36,120 bases of DNA from NCBI GenBank assembly GCA_964405455.1, contig CAYOOA010000018.1, positions 1 to 36,120 on the forward strand, written 5' to 3'. Below the pieces are notes generated by a model, which saw only the letters and a program-made list of their open reading frames with translations, was not told where the DNA came from and did no database searches. How positions within the stretch are numbered: the first letter of the stretch is position 1; the number at the start of each line of letters is the position of its first letter. Shown piece after piece: positions 1-6,794 of this stretch. The translations under genes were made by a program, and so were the position numbers. This DNA is from CALESS01 sp964405455. Its GTDB lineage: Bacteria > Chloroflexota > Anaerolineae > Anaerolineales > Anaerolineaceae.

Positions 1-173
1 CCTTCGGCGTCGGTCCGCGCACCTGGCTGCAGGAATTAAAATACCGCCGCCGCGATCGGATCCTGATCGCCTGCGGCGTGGGTCTGCTGCTGATTTCGAC
101 TGCGTTATCCCTGTTCGGGATCGGGAAATTCTGGGTCCCGGCCTTCCTGGTCAACGGCATCCCCCTGCTCTAG
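1..173 (+). CDS. C-terminal end of a membrane protein, probably EcfT-like (partial)
   Basis: The frame is open from the window edge to a TAG at 171-173 and encodes about 56 residues. It reads a basic stretch (GPRTWLQELKYRRRDR) followed by one hydrophobic segment (ILIACGVGLLLISTALSLFGI). A 'G-P-R-T/S-x-L...R-R-R-D' stretch before a final transmembrane helix resembles the C-terminus of energy-coupling factor T components (EcfT/CbiQ), the membrane subunits of ECF vitamin and metal importers. Only the tail is visible, so the family is a suggestion and the ATPase and substrate-binding partners would lie upstream. Its last 69 bp overlap the 3' end of the convergent gene on the other strand. Confidence 0.55.
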   Translation, partial: FGVGPRTWLQELKYRRRDRILIACGVGLLLISTALSLFGIGKFWVPAFLVNGIPLL

Positions 174-767
174 CCCGTACACTTCCATCACGTGACCGGT
201 ATCATGATACAGGCACTCCGGCGCCAGGCGCGCGGAGCGCACGGCCACGTATAAATCCGCCACGGCCCCGCTCAGGTTGAGCGTCACCAGCAGGGTGAAG
301 CCCCACAACCAGCCGGCCGGAGCAACGGCCAGCCCCAGCAGCCCGCCCAGGGTGATCAGCACGGCCGGAGCCAGCATCACCACCAGGGCCTGGCGCTTGG
401 GGATGTACCAATCCGGCGCGCAGGCGTAGACATAACCCGGCCCCACGCCAAAATGTGGCGGCTTGCCGGTGAAGAGCCAGAAGAACAGGCCGTGGATGCC
501 CTCGTGAACGAGCAGCATGCCGGCAAACACCCCCAGCAGCAAGGCCAAAAAGCCCCAGAAGCGGGCGCCGCCTTCCACCACCAACACCACGTTTAAATCC
601 GCCGGCCGCAGCCAGTGCAGCCAGGCCAGGCACAGCCAGCCGCCCAGCAGGAGCAGCACGAGGCCAAGCAGGTTGAGCCAGACCAGCAGCCCCACCCGGC
701 GGCGTAAATCCAGCCGCCAGATCAGGCGGTAGTTTTCAGGGAGCTGGCGGGTGGAGGTGCTTTTCAT
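105..767 (-). CDS. DUF3267-type putative zinc metalloprotease, membrane protein
   Basis: A 220-residue integral membrane protein with about four to five hydrophobic segments. Around residues 86-92 it has HEGIHG, an HExxH zinc-binding motif at the end of a membrane helix. A Gly/Tyr-rich segment with a conserved-looking P-x-W-Y-I-P-K stretch (about residues 113-125) follows. This order matches the DUF3267 'putative zincin peptidase' family, membrane-embedded proteases of unknown substrate. The acidic C-terminal tail (about 25 residues) is encoded opposite the end of the EcfT-like gene. The ATG at 767 lacks a strong ribosome-binding site. The gene lies 51 bp downstream of the small Cys-rich gene on the same strand and could be cotranscribed with it. 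The fold call is fairly safe; substrate and role are unknown. Confidence 0.8.
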   Translation of the reverse strand: MKSTSTRQLPENYRLIWRLDLRRRVGLLVWLNLLGLVLLLLGGWLCLAWLHWLRPADLNVVLVVEGGARFWGFLALLLGVFAGMLLVHEGIHGLFFWLFTGKPPHFGVGPGYVYACAPDWYIPKRQALVVMLAPAVLITLGGLLGLAVAPAGWLWGFTLLVTLNLSGAVADLYVAVRSARLAPECLYHDTGHVMEVYGLEQGDAVDQEGRDPEFPDPEQG

Positions 768-818
768 CCGGGAAATCGTTCTACTTTCCAGGCCGTTTCA
801 TGGTTATCACAATTCTCA

Positions 819-1067
819 TTAAACTTCTTTCACTTCCACCTTCTTGCGCTGCCCGCAAACCGGGCAGGTGTAATAGGCATAATGCGAGGAGGACCAAAAA
901 CCTTCCTCACCGAATCCGTCAAAGTTCATCCGCCGATGGGTATATTGCACCTTGCCTCCACCCGTGGGAATGGGGTCGCCGCAGGGCCGATTCGGATCAC
1001 TGCTGTTCGGGCAGTATTCTTCGCGCTGCACGTATTTCCGTTTGGTCTCTTCAGATAATTCAGCCAT
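819..1067 (-). CDS. small Cys-rich (zinc-ribbon-like) hypothetical protein
   Basis: An 82-residue soluble protein with no signal peptide. It contains Cys19, Cys29 and a C-P-V-C knuckle (Cys68/Cys71), the kind of four-Cys set that can hold one zinc, and His44 and His62 are also available. The N-terminus is charged (MAELSEETKRKY) and the C-terminus is basic and acidic (RKKVEVKEV). A good ribosome-binding site (GGGAGGG, 5 nt before the ATG) and a near-consensus promoter at 1091-1119 support a real, separately transcribed gene. I do not recognise the family. Zinc or nucleic-acid binding is only a guess from the CxxC knuckle. Confidence 0.7.
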   Translation of the reverse strand: MAELSEETKRKYVQREEYCPNSSDPNRPCGDPIPTGGGKVQYTHRRMNFDGFGEEGFWSSSHYAYYTCPVCGQRKKVEVKEV

Positions 1068-1090
1068 TAAACCCTCCCTTTCTGGTTCTT

Positions 1091-1119
1091 AATATAACAA
1101 TTCTTGCTCCGCGTGTCCA
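1091..1119 (-). promoter_or_regulatory. sigma70-like promoter for the small Cys-rich gene
   Basis: On the minus strand TGGACA (1114-1119), a 17-bp spacer and TATATT (1091-1096). The -35 box matches consensus at 5 of 6 positions and the spacing is ideal. Predicted transcription start is near 1084, giving a leader of about 17 nt that contains the GGGAGGG ribosome-binding site. Confidence 0.6.
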
Positions 1120-1180
1120 CTGACAAATTTCCTATTTGTTTCCCCTTTCATCTTCCATATAAAAAAACGCTGACTGGCAA

Positions 1181-1189
1181 TGCTATAAT
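1181..1189 (+). promoter_or_regulatory. extended -10 promoter for the first SGNH-like gene
   Basis: TGCTATAAT is a perfect -10 hexamer (1184-1189) preceded by the TGn extension. No convincing -35 box lies 16-18 bp upstream, which is common for extended -10 promoters. Predicted start is near 1196, about 70 nt before the ATG at 1268. Confidence 0.5.
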
Positions 1190-1267
1190 CTTGATTGAAC
1201 GACCTGATATTCATTCTTTGCTTGCACCTTCGTCATCTATGGATCATGTTTTTCCAGGAGGCACCCC

Positions 1268-2344
1268 ATGAAGCAGTGGAAATCCATCCTTGCGGCCGCC
1301 CTGCTCTGCCTGAGTATCCTGTCCTGCAACCCGGCTTCCTCGGCGGCCTCGCCCATTGACCAGGTCCCGGTGCAGACCGAGATCCCCAACCTGGGCGCCG
1401 CGGGGGATAATCCCAACCCGCCGGCCAACCCGGTCAAGCTGATCTTCATCCACCACTCCAGCGGCGGAGACTGGCTGGCCGACCCGGCCTCCAACGGACT
1501 GGGCGGAGACCTGGGCCGCGCCCTGATGAACAACAACTACTATGTCAGCGCCACCAACTACGGTTGGGGGCCGGATGGTATCGGCGACCGGACCGACATC
1601 GGCCACTGGTGGGATTGGTTCCGCGGCCCGCAGAGCGCCGTCTACACCGCCGCGCTATATACCGAAAGCGGCCAGAACGTCGGCTCCTTCGGCAGTTGGC
1701 CGCGCCTGCCCACAGACCCGGGCGGCGAGAATCAAATCATCCTGTTCAAGGCCTGCTTCCCCAACTCCAACCTGTCCGGCAACCCCACGGACCCGGCCAC
1801 GACCGGCGACAACCCGATGCGCGGTGCGGCCGCCGGGGACGCCTCTTACACGGTGGCCAACGCCAAGGGTATCTACAACGATCTGCTGGTCTATTTTTCC
1901 GCCCACCCGGAGAAGCTGTTCATCGTCATCACCGCCCCGCCGCTGGTGCAATCCGCCACGAATGCCGCCCTGGCCGCCAATGCCCGCGCCTTCAACAACT
2001 GGCTGGTGGCGGACTGGCTGACCGGCTACCCGCTGAAAAACGTGGCCGTGTTTGATTTCTACACCGTGCTGACCAGCAACGGCGGCAGTGCCAACACCAG
2101 CGACGCCGGCTCTGAAACGGGCAATCACCACCGCTGGTGGAACGGCGCAGTCCAGCACCTCCAAACGGTGAACAACAACTACGCCGCCTACCCGCTTTCC
2201 GCCAGCGACAGCCACCCGAATTATGCCGGCAACCAGAAGGCCACCGCCGAGTTCGTCCAACTGCTCAACGTCTACTACCACCGCTGGGCAGATGCCGCCC
2301 CGCAAGTTAGGTTATTCCTACCGGCCATTCGCAAAGGAGGGTAG
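1268..2344 (+). CDS. putative secreted SGNH-like hydrolase, lipoprotein
   Basis: A 358-residue protein beginning with a lipoprotein-type signal (hydrophobic residues 5-19, then S-I-L-S-Cys20), so probably anchored to the outer face of the membrane. After a Pro/Asn-rich linker comes an alpha/beta domain opening with L-I-F-I-H-H-S-S-G (about residues 58-66). It ends with D-S-H-P (Asp314, His316) just before the last helix. A Ser-containing block I and a C-terminal Asp/His block are the signature layout of SGNH/GDSL esterases, here in divergent form, so esterase or carbohydrate de-acylation chemistry is inferred rather than shown. The start is preceded by CCAGGAGG. The gene is the shorter of a tandem pair; the neighbour starting at 2567 carries the same domain at high identity. 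Confidence 0.75.
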   Translation: MKQWKSILAAALLCLSILSCNPASSAASPIDQVPVQTEIPNLGAAGDNPNPPANPVKLIFIHHSSGGDWLADPASNGLGGDLGRALMNNNYYVSATNYGWGPDGIGDRTDIGHWWDWFRGPQSAVYTAALYTESGQNVGSFGSWPRLPTDPGGENQIILFKACFPNSNLSGNPTDPATTGDNPMRGAAAGDASYTVANAKGIYNDLLVYFSAHPEKLFIVITAPPLVQSATNAALAANARAFNNWLVADWLTGYPLKNVAVFDFYTVLTSNGGSANTSDAGSETGNHHRWWNGAVQHLQTVNNNYAAYPLSASDSHPNYAGNQKATAEFVQLLNVYYHRWADAAPQVRLFLPAIRKGG

Positions 2345-2494
2345 GAACTGTCCTGGATCGACAATTTTAAGGAATCGGGCCTGTCTTTGCGCTACAATGA
2401 AACCAATCTGGATGTAAGCAAGGCAAAAGCATCCATTCTCTCTGCCGGGAATTGAACCTCGTCACCGACAGCATCTACACCCGTTCACCTTGAA

Positions 2495-2523
2495 TTGACT
2501 GGCTTTATCCAAGTGATTATTTC
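2495..2523 (+). promoter_or_regulatory. possible promoter before the long SGNH-like gene
   Basis: TTGACT (2495-2500), a 17-bp spacer and TATTTC (2518-2523) lie 44 bp before the ATG at 2567. The -35 box is 5 of 6 and the -10 box is weak. The rest of the 222-bp gap between the paralogs shows no gene or strong hairpin. Confidence 0.3.
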
Positions 2524-2566
2524 CAGGGGTCACCCGGAGGCAGTCCCTCCCGGTGAAGGAGATAAC

Positions 2567-4906
2567 ATGAAGAAGTTGCTGTTTTGCCTGAGCGCCTGCC
2601 TGGCCAGCCTGGTCCTGATGGCAGGCAATCCGCCGGCCGTCCCCGATCCGTCAGCAGGATCCTCCCCGGCTGCCCCACAGGCGCCCAAAGCCGATAACCC
2701 CCTGCCGCCCTCCCACCCGGTCAAACTGATCTTCATCCACCACTCCACCGGCAACAACTGGCTCTCGGATTCCGATTTCACCCCCATCGGCGGCGACCTG
2801 GGCGAAGCCTTGATGCAGAACAATTATTTCGTCAGCGGAACGGACGTGGGTTGGGGGCCGGATTCAATTGGCGACCGCACCGACATCGGCCAATGGTGGG
2901 ATTGGTTCCGCGGTCCGCAGAGCGCCACCTATACGGCAGCCCTGTACACGGAATACGACCAGAACAATCCGCCCTACAGTTCCTGGCCGCGCCTGGCGAC
3001 CGATCCGGGCGGTGAAAACCAGGTCATCCTGTTCAAATCCTGCTACCCGAACTCCAGCATCCTGGGCAGCCCGACGGATCCGCCCACCACCGGCGACAAC
3101 CCAATGCGCGGCGCCACCTCTGGCAGCGACACGTACACGGTGGCGAATGCCAAGGGCATCTATAACGACCTGCTGGTCTATTTTGCCACCCGCCAGGACA
3201 AGCTCTTTATCCTGATTACCCCACCGCCGCTTATGCAATCCGCCACGGATGCCAGCCGGGCAGCCAACGCCCGCGCCCTCAACGACTGGCTGGTCAACGA
3301 TTGGCTGGATGCGTATCCCTACAATAACGTGGCGGTGTTTGATTTATACAACGTGCTGACCAGCAACGGCGGCAACCCCGACCTCAATGACGTGAACTCG
3401 GAAACGGGCAACCATCACCGCTGGTGGAACGGGGCCGTCCAGCACATCCAGACAGTGAATAGTAACTACGCCGCCTACCCCGTGGACGACAGCCATCCCA
3501 CCTACGCCGGCAACCAGAAAGCCACCGCGGAGTTCGTCCAGCTGCTCAACGTCTACTACCACCGCTGGGCGGACCCCAACCTGACCCACACCCTGGCGTT
3601 GAGCACCAGCGGCATCGGCAGCGTCACCCAGAACCCAACCGGGAACAGCTTTTCTGCTGGAACAGTCGTCCGGCTGACACCGGTGCCGGGCAGCGGCTAC
3701 CAGTTTGCGGGCTGGGGCGGGGCCAGCGCCGGCGACCCGGTCAACAACGGCGACGGAAGCTGGTCGCTGAGCATGAATTCGGATAAAACCCTGGTTGCCA
3801 ACTTCACGCTCATCCCCAATGTAGCCCCGTTGATTACCGGGCAGGTACCGCTCTCCACCAATGAGGATACACCCTTAACCATCACACTGAACGACCTGCT
3901 GGTGACCGACCCGGACGATCCCTACCCGACCGGTTTCACGCTCACGGTCGGGGCAGGCGCCCATTACAGTGTTCTGAATAACACCATCACCCCGGAGGTC
4001 AACTTTAACGGCACGCTCTCGGTGCCGCTGGTGGTGAACGACGGCACGGATAACAGCCCCATCTACATTGCTTCCGTCCAGGTGCTGCCGGTCAACGATA
4101 CCCCGGTTTGCTCCGCTTTAATGCTCACCACCCTGCAGGACTACCCCCTGCAGGCGGTTCCGGCCTGCACGGACGTGGATAGCCCGGTTCTGACGTACAG
4201 CATCTCCGTTGCTGCCCTGCACGGCACCGCCGCGGCGGATGCGGATCACCTTGTCTATACCCCCGCGCCGGGCTACACCGGGGCAGACAGCTTCACCTAC
4301 CAGGCGTCGGACGGCGTGCTGGCCAGCGCTCCGGCTGTAGTGACCGTCCACGTGCTGGCGGCCGTCACCCACACCATCGACTTGCTGCCGGGCTGGAACC
4401 TGGTCTCATTCAACATCCATCCGCTCAGCACGGCCCTGGCGGATGTGCTGCAGGGTGCCGCCGGAAATTATGATTTGGTCTACGCCTGGGATGCAACGGC
4501 CGGCAACTGGTTGAAAGCCGACAATATCCCCATCTCGCCGGATACGCTGACAACTTTGGATGAAACCCGCGGCTTCTGGATCCACATGCTGGCAGCGGAT
4601 CAACTGGTGATCACCGGCAGCGCGGCTTCCTCCACGACCATCCAACTCATCGCCAATGCCGGCGGCTGGAACCTGGTTGGCTACCCCTCCGCCTCCAACC
4701 GCGGACTGCCGGATGCGCTGAGCGCCAGCGGCCTGGGCAGCAGCCCATTCATCGTGTTCACCTATCTGCCGGCCGATATCATTTCGCCGTGGAAGATCTA
4801 CGACCGCTCTGCCGCACCGTATGCCAACACGCTGCCTGCCATGCTCCCCGGCCTGGGCTACTGGATTCATGTCTCCGGGCTGGCCAACTGGAGCGTATGG
4901 TATTAG
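2567..4906 (+). CDS. secreted multidomain SGNH-like hydrolase with InlB-like, cadherin-like and GWNLV domains
   Basis: A 779-residue exported protein. I chose the ATG at 2567 because GAAGGAGA lies just upstream and a signal peptide begins there; an in-frame start at 2495 would bury the signal. Domain order: signal peptide 1-20; linker; SGNH-like catalytic domain about 52-330 (block I HHSTG near 58-62, C-terminal DDSHP); a bacterial InlB/Flg_new-type repeat about 340-415 (G-Y-x-F-x-G-W...N-x-D-K-T-L-V-A-N-F); two cadherin/Ig-like modules about 420-600 of the 'N-E-D-T-P...V-N-D' kind; and a C-terminal region about 602-779 with two G-W-N-L-V repeats. The layout suggests a cell-surface or released enzyme with adhesive modules. 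Relative to its paralog the lipobox Cys20 is replaced by Gly20, so it is not predicted to be lipidated. Catalysis is inferred only. Confidence 0.75.
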   Translation: MKKLLFCLSACLASLVLMAGNPPAVPDPSAGSSPAAPQAPKADNPLPPSHPVKLIFIHHSTGNNWLSDSDFTPIGGDLGEALMQNNYFVSGTDVGWGPDSIGDRTDIGQWWDWFRGPQSATYTAALYTEYDQNNPPYSSWPRLATDPGGENQVILFKSCYPNSSILGSPTDPPTTGDNPMRGATSGSDTYTVANAKGIYNDLLVYFATRQDKLFILITPPPLMQSATDASRAANARALNDWLVNDWLDAYPYNNVAVFDLYNVLTSNGGNPDLNDVNSETGNHHRWWNGAVQHIQTVNSNYAAYPVDDSHPTYAGNQKATAEFVQLLNVYYHRWADPNLTHTLALSTSGIGSVTQNPTGNSFSAGTVVRLTPVPGSGYQFAGWGGASAGDPVNNGDGSWSLSMNSDKTLVANFTLIPNVAPLITGQVPLSTNEDTPLTITLNDLLVTDPDDPYPTGFTLTVGAGAHYSVLNNTITPEVNFNGTLSVPLVVNDGTDNSPIYIASVQVLPVNDTPVCSALMLTTLQDYPLQAVPACTDVDSPVLTYSISVAALHGTAAADADHLVYTPAPGYTGADSFTYQASDGVLASAPAVVTVHVLAAVTHTIDLLPGWNLVSFNIHPLSTALADVLQGAAGNYDLVYAWDATAGNWLKADNIPISPDTLTTLDETRGFWIHMLAADQLVITGSAASSTTIQLIANAGGWNLVGYPSASNRGLPDALSASGLGSSPFIVFTYLPADIISPWKIYDRSAAPYANTLPAMLPGLGYWIHVSGLANWSVWY

Positions 4907-4964
4907 ACCAACCATATTTTGGTTGACCTACCCGGAATATATAATCGATAAAAGAAGAAGTCAA

Positions 4965-5855
4965 TTATGGGTATGATTTGAGAGTGGGCGTCGATGTCGG
5001 TTGGATCCCACCGGGTGCAGGGTATTGTGTTCCAGGTGGAGGAGATGTAGCACTCTTGTTGCTTCTTCCATCCGGCGGCGGATGTGGGAACCAATCCGTG
5101 TTCAGACCATCGGCCAGGTTCCAGAGCGCGTAACCGGATTCAAGGTCTTTGAAATAATCCAGCAGCACCTCCCCCTGTGCATCCACAATTTGCAGGTGAA
5201 CCAGGACGAGGGCCGCGCCGTTTTGCTGGTTGATGGTATCCGTCAAGCGGGTGAACGAATCCAGCAGACCCGCCAGGGATTGGTTGGCCGTCGCCAGGTC
5301 GGGTGCGCTCAGCCCGATCTGCGCCACCTGGCTGGCAGGCTCGGTTTTCAACTCCCGGGTCACATCCAGTCGGGCCACGGTGAAACCGCCCAGCTCCAGT
5401 CCATTGCGGATGATCCCGGCGGCAGCCGCATCCTCCAGGCTGGAAACCGGGCCGGTGGGATTGGCCTGGTCCAAATCCTGCGGATGCAAAAAAGTTTCAA
5501 CGGAGTAAATTTCCTCGCCAAGGGTGTTCAGCAACACCACTCGAAAGCTGCTCAAGCGCGGCCCCCAGCGGTAGGCAAAGGCGGACTCATGCTGGGCCAG
5601 CAGCAGGTTCCAGCGGTCTTGAGGGGTTAGGTGGCTATCTCCGCTGGCGCTTTGCAGCGTAATGCTCACCCGGTACGGCAGGCGGCTGGTGATGACGGCT
5701 TCCTTGACCGGCACTCCGTCATCCTTCAGACGAGCTGATAGGTTGGCAATATTTTGATCCTGTTGATTGGCTCGCATGAGGAAGATGATCAACACGAAGC
5801 CAGCCAGGGCTGCTAAAAAGAAGAGAATCAATCTTTTGATTTTAATCTTCATCAC
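4965..5855 (-). CDS. membrane-anchored hypothetical protein with Pro-rich tail
   Basis: A 296-residue protein with a short basic N-terminus (MMKIKIKR) and one transmembrane helix (about residues 9-26). The rest is an extracytoplasmic mixed alpha/beta region, and the C-terminal tail (about residues 250-296) is Pro/Ser/Thr-rich. No catalytic motif is evident and I do not recognise the family. The start is either GTG at 5855 or ATG at 5852; GGGAGG lies 7 and 10 nt before them. A TATAAT box on the minus strand at 5877-5882 gives a leader of about 15-20 nt. The gene is convergent with the long SGNH-like gene and divergent from the response regulator at 5948. Confidence 0.7.
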   Translation of the reverse strand: MMKIKIKRLILFFLAALAGFVLIIFLMRANQQDQNIANLSARLKDDGVPVKEAVITSRLPYRVSITLQSASGDSHLTPQDRWNLLLAQHESAFAYRWGPRLSSFRVVLLNTLGEEIYSVETFLHPQDLDQANPTGPVSSLEDAAAAGIIRNGLELGGFTVARLDVTRELKTEPASQVAQIGLSAPDLATANQSLAGLLDSFTRLTDTINQQNGAALVLVHLQIVDAQGEVLLDYFKDLESGYALWNLADGLNTDWFPHPPPDGRSNKSATSPPPGTQYPAPGGIQPTSTPTLKSYP

Positions 5856-5907
5856 CCCCGATCCTCCCTAATCAAAATTATAACTGCTGTTTATTTTGGG
5901 AATAATT

Positions 5908-5930
5908 TTGTCATCCTCCTTTCATCCAGC
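5908..5930 (+). promoter_or_regulatory. 11-bp direct repeat upstream of the response regulator gene
   Basis: TCATCC occurs at 5911-5916 and again at 5922-5927, a start-to-start spacing of exactly 11 bp, ending 8 bp before the TATAAT at 5936. OmpR/PhoB-family regulators bind direct repeats with 11-bp period, so this is a candidate autoregulatory site. The repeat is short, so the support is modest. Confidence 0.3.
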
Positions 5931-5935
5931 TTCGT

Positions 5936-5941
5936 TATAAT
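5936..5941 (+). promoter_or_regulatory. TATAAT -10 box giving a predicted leaderless mRNA
   Basis: A perfect TATAAT ends 6 nt before the ATG at 5948. Counting the standard 7 bases from the last T puts the transcription start exactly on the A of the ATG. No ribosome-binding site precedes the gene, consistent with a leaderless message. Confidence 0.5.
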
Positions 5942-5947
5942 ATTCTT

Positions 5948-6637
5948 ATGCGCATCCTGCTGGTGGAAGACAACAAGCATCTCAACAACTCCCTGCGCAT
6001 GACGCTGGAGGATGACGGCTACGCGGTGGATCCGGCCTTTGACGGCGCCGAGGCCGAAGACCTGGCCCTGACCTACCCCTACGACGGGATCATCCTGGAC
6101 CTGATGCTGCCCAAGAAGGACGGCATCACCCTCTGCCGCGATCTGCGCAGCCAGCGCATTGCCACGCCCATCCTGATGCTGACCGCCCGGGATGCCCTGG
6201 AGGACCGCGTGCTGGGGTTGGACAGCGGCGCGGATGATTACCTGGTCAAACCGTTCGAGGTGGGCGAATTGCGCGCCCGTCTGCGCGCCCTGCTGCGGCG
6301 CACCGCGGAGGATAAGGCCACCGTGCTGAGCGCCGCCGACCTGACCCTGGACCCGGCCACGCACATTGCCACGCGCGCCGGCCAGGTGTTGGACCTGACC
6401 ACCCGCGAGTTTGCCCTGCTGGAATACTTCCTGCGCAACCCGAACCGGGTCATCACCCGCGAGGAAGCGGAAAACCATATCTGGAGCTACGATTTCACCG
6501 GGGTTTCCAACGTGATCGATGTGTACATCCGCCGCCTGCGTGCCAAGATGGACGATCCCTTTGAGCCCAAGCTGCTGGAAACCGTCCGCGGCGTGGGCTA
6601 CCGCCTGGTCAAACCGCCGGCTGGACAAGATTTTTAA
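5948..6637 (+). CDS. OmpR/PhoB-family response regulator
   Basis: A 229-residue DNA-binding response regulator. The receiver domain (about 1-115) has the acidic pair in L-V-E-D-N, phospho-acceptor Asp51 in D-G-I-I-L-D-L-M-L-P, a Thr switch residue in L-M-L-T-A-R, and the conserved Lys in V-K-P-F. A winged-helix trans_reg_C domain follows (about 128-225) and ends in V-R-G-V-G-Y-R-L. Its partner should be the histidine kinase at 6795, downstream on the same strand but separated by 157 bp holding a dispersed repeat. Targets are unknown. The ATG at 5948 lacks a Shine-Dalgarno sequence and sits directly on the predicted transcription start. Confidence 0.95.
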   Translation: MRILLVEDNKHLNNSLRMTLEDDGYAVDPAFDGAEAEDLALTYPYDGIILDLMLPKKDGITLCRDLRSQRIATPILMLTARDALEDRVLGLDSGADDYLVKPFEVGELRARLRALLRRTAEDKATVLSAADLTLDPATHIATRAGQVLDLTTREFALLEYFLRNPNRVITREEAENHIWSYDFTGVSNVIDVYIRRLRAKMDDPFEPKLLETVRGVGYRLVKPPAGQDF

Positions 6638-6672
6638 CCGCAGCCCTACCCACAGGGTACTCTTCGAGTAAA

Positions 6673-6787
6673 GGGTGCTTCGCGAAGGCACGGAGGACAC
6701 TGCGGCCATAGAGTTTTTTGAATAAATGATTTCAAAATGATCTCTTTCTCCGTGTTCTCTGTGCCCTCCGTGTCTCCGTGGTGAATA
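6673..6787. repeat. dispersed intergenic repeat (CTCCGTG-type) between regulator and kinase
   Basis: This stretch holds GGGTGCTTCGCGAAG (6673-6687), a GGAGGACAC segment, and the tandem-like CTCCGTGTTCTCTGTG / CCCTCCGTGTCTCCGTGG stretch (about 6748-6781). The left side carries an inverted relative of the right side (GGCACGGAGGACAC against CCCTCCGTG). From memory, the CTCCGTGTTCTC...TCTCCGTGGTGAA type recurs in intergenic regions of many environmental bacterial genomes. Read in reverse it yields a spurious S-P-R-R-H-G-G-H-R-E-H-G peptide. The GCTTCGCGAAG core recurs at about 29066 and 35489. Confidence 0.55.
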
Positions 6788-6794
6788 TCTTAGT

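Noticed and set aside
2447..2460. GGGAATTGAACCTC, resembling the T-arm of a tRNA on the minus strand
   Set aside because: The arms around the TTCAATT-like loop do not pair (only two of four positions tested), and no acceptor, D or anticodon arms are found nearby.
4909..4925. CAACCA-TATTT-TGGTTG hairpin between convergent genes as a terminator
   Set aside because: Only 6 bp, AT-rich and without a T run on either strand; too weak to call.
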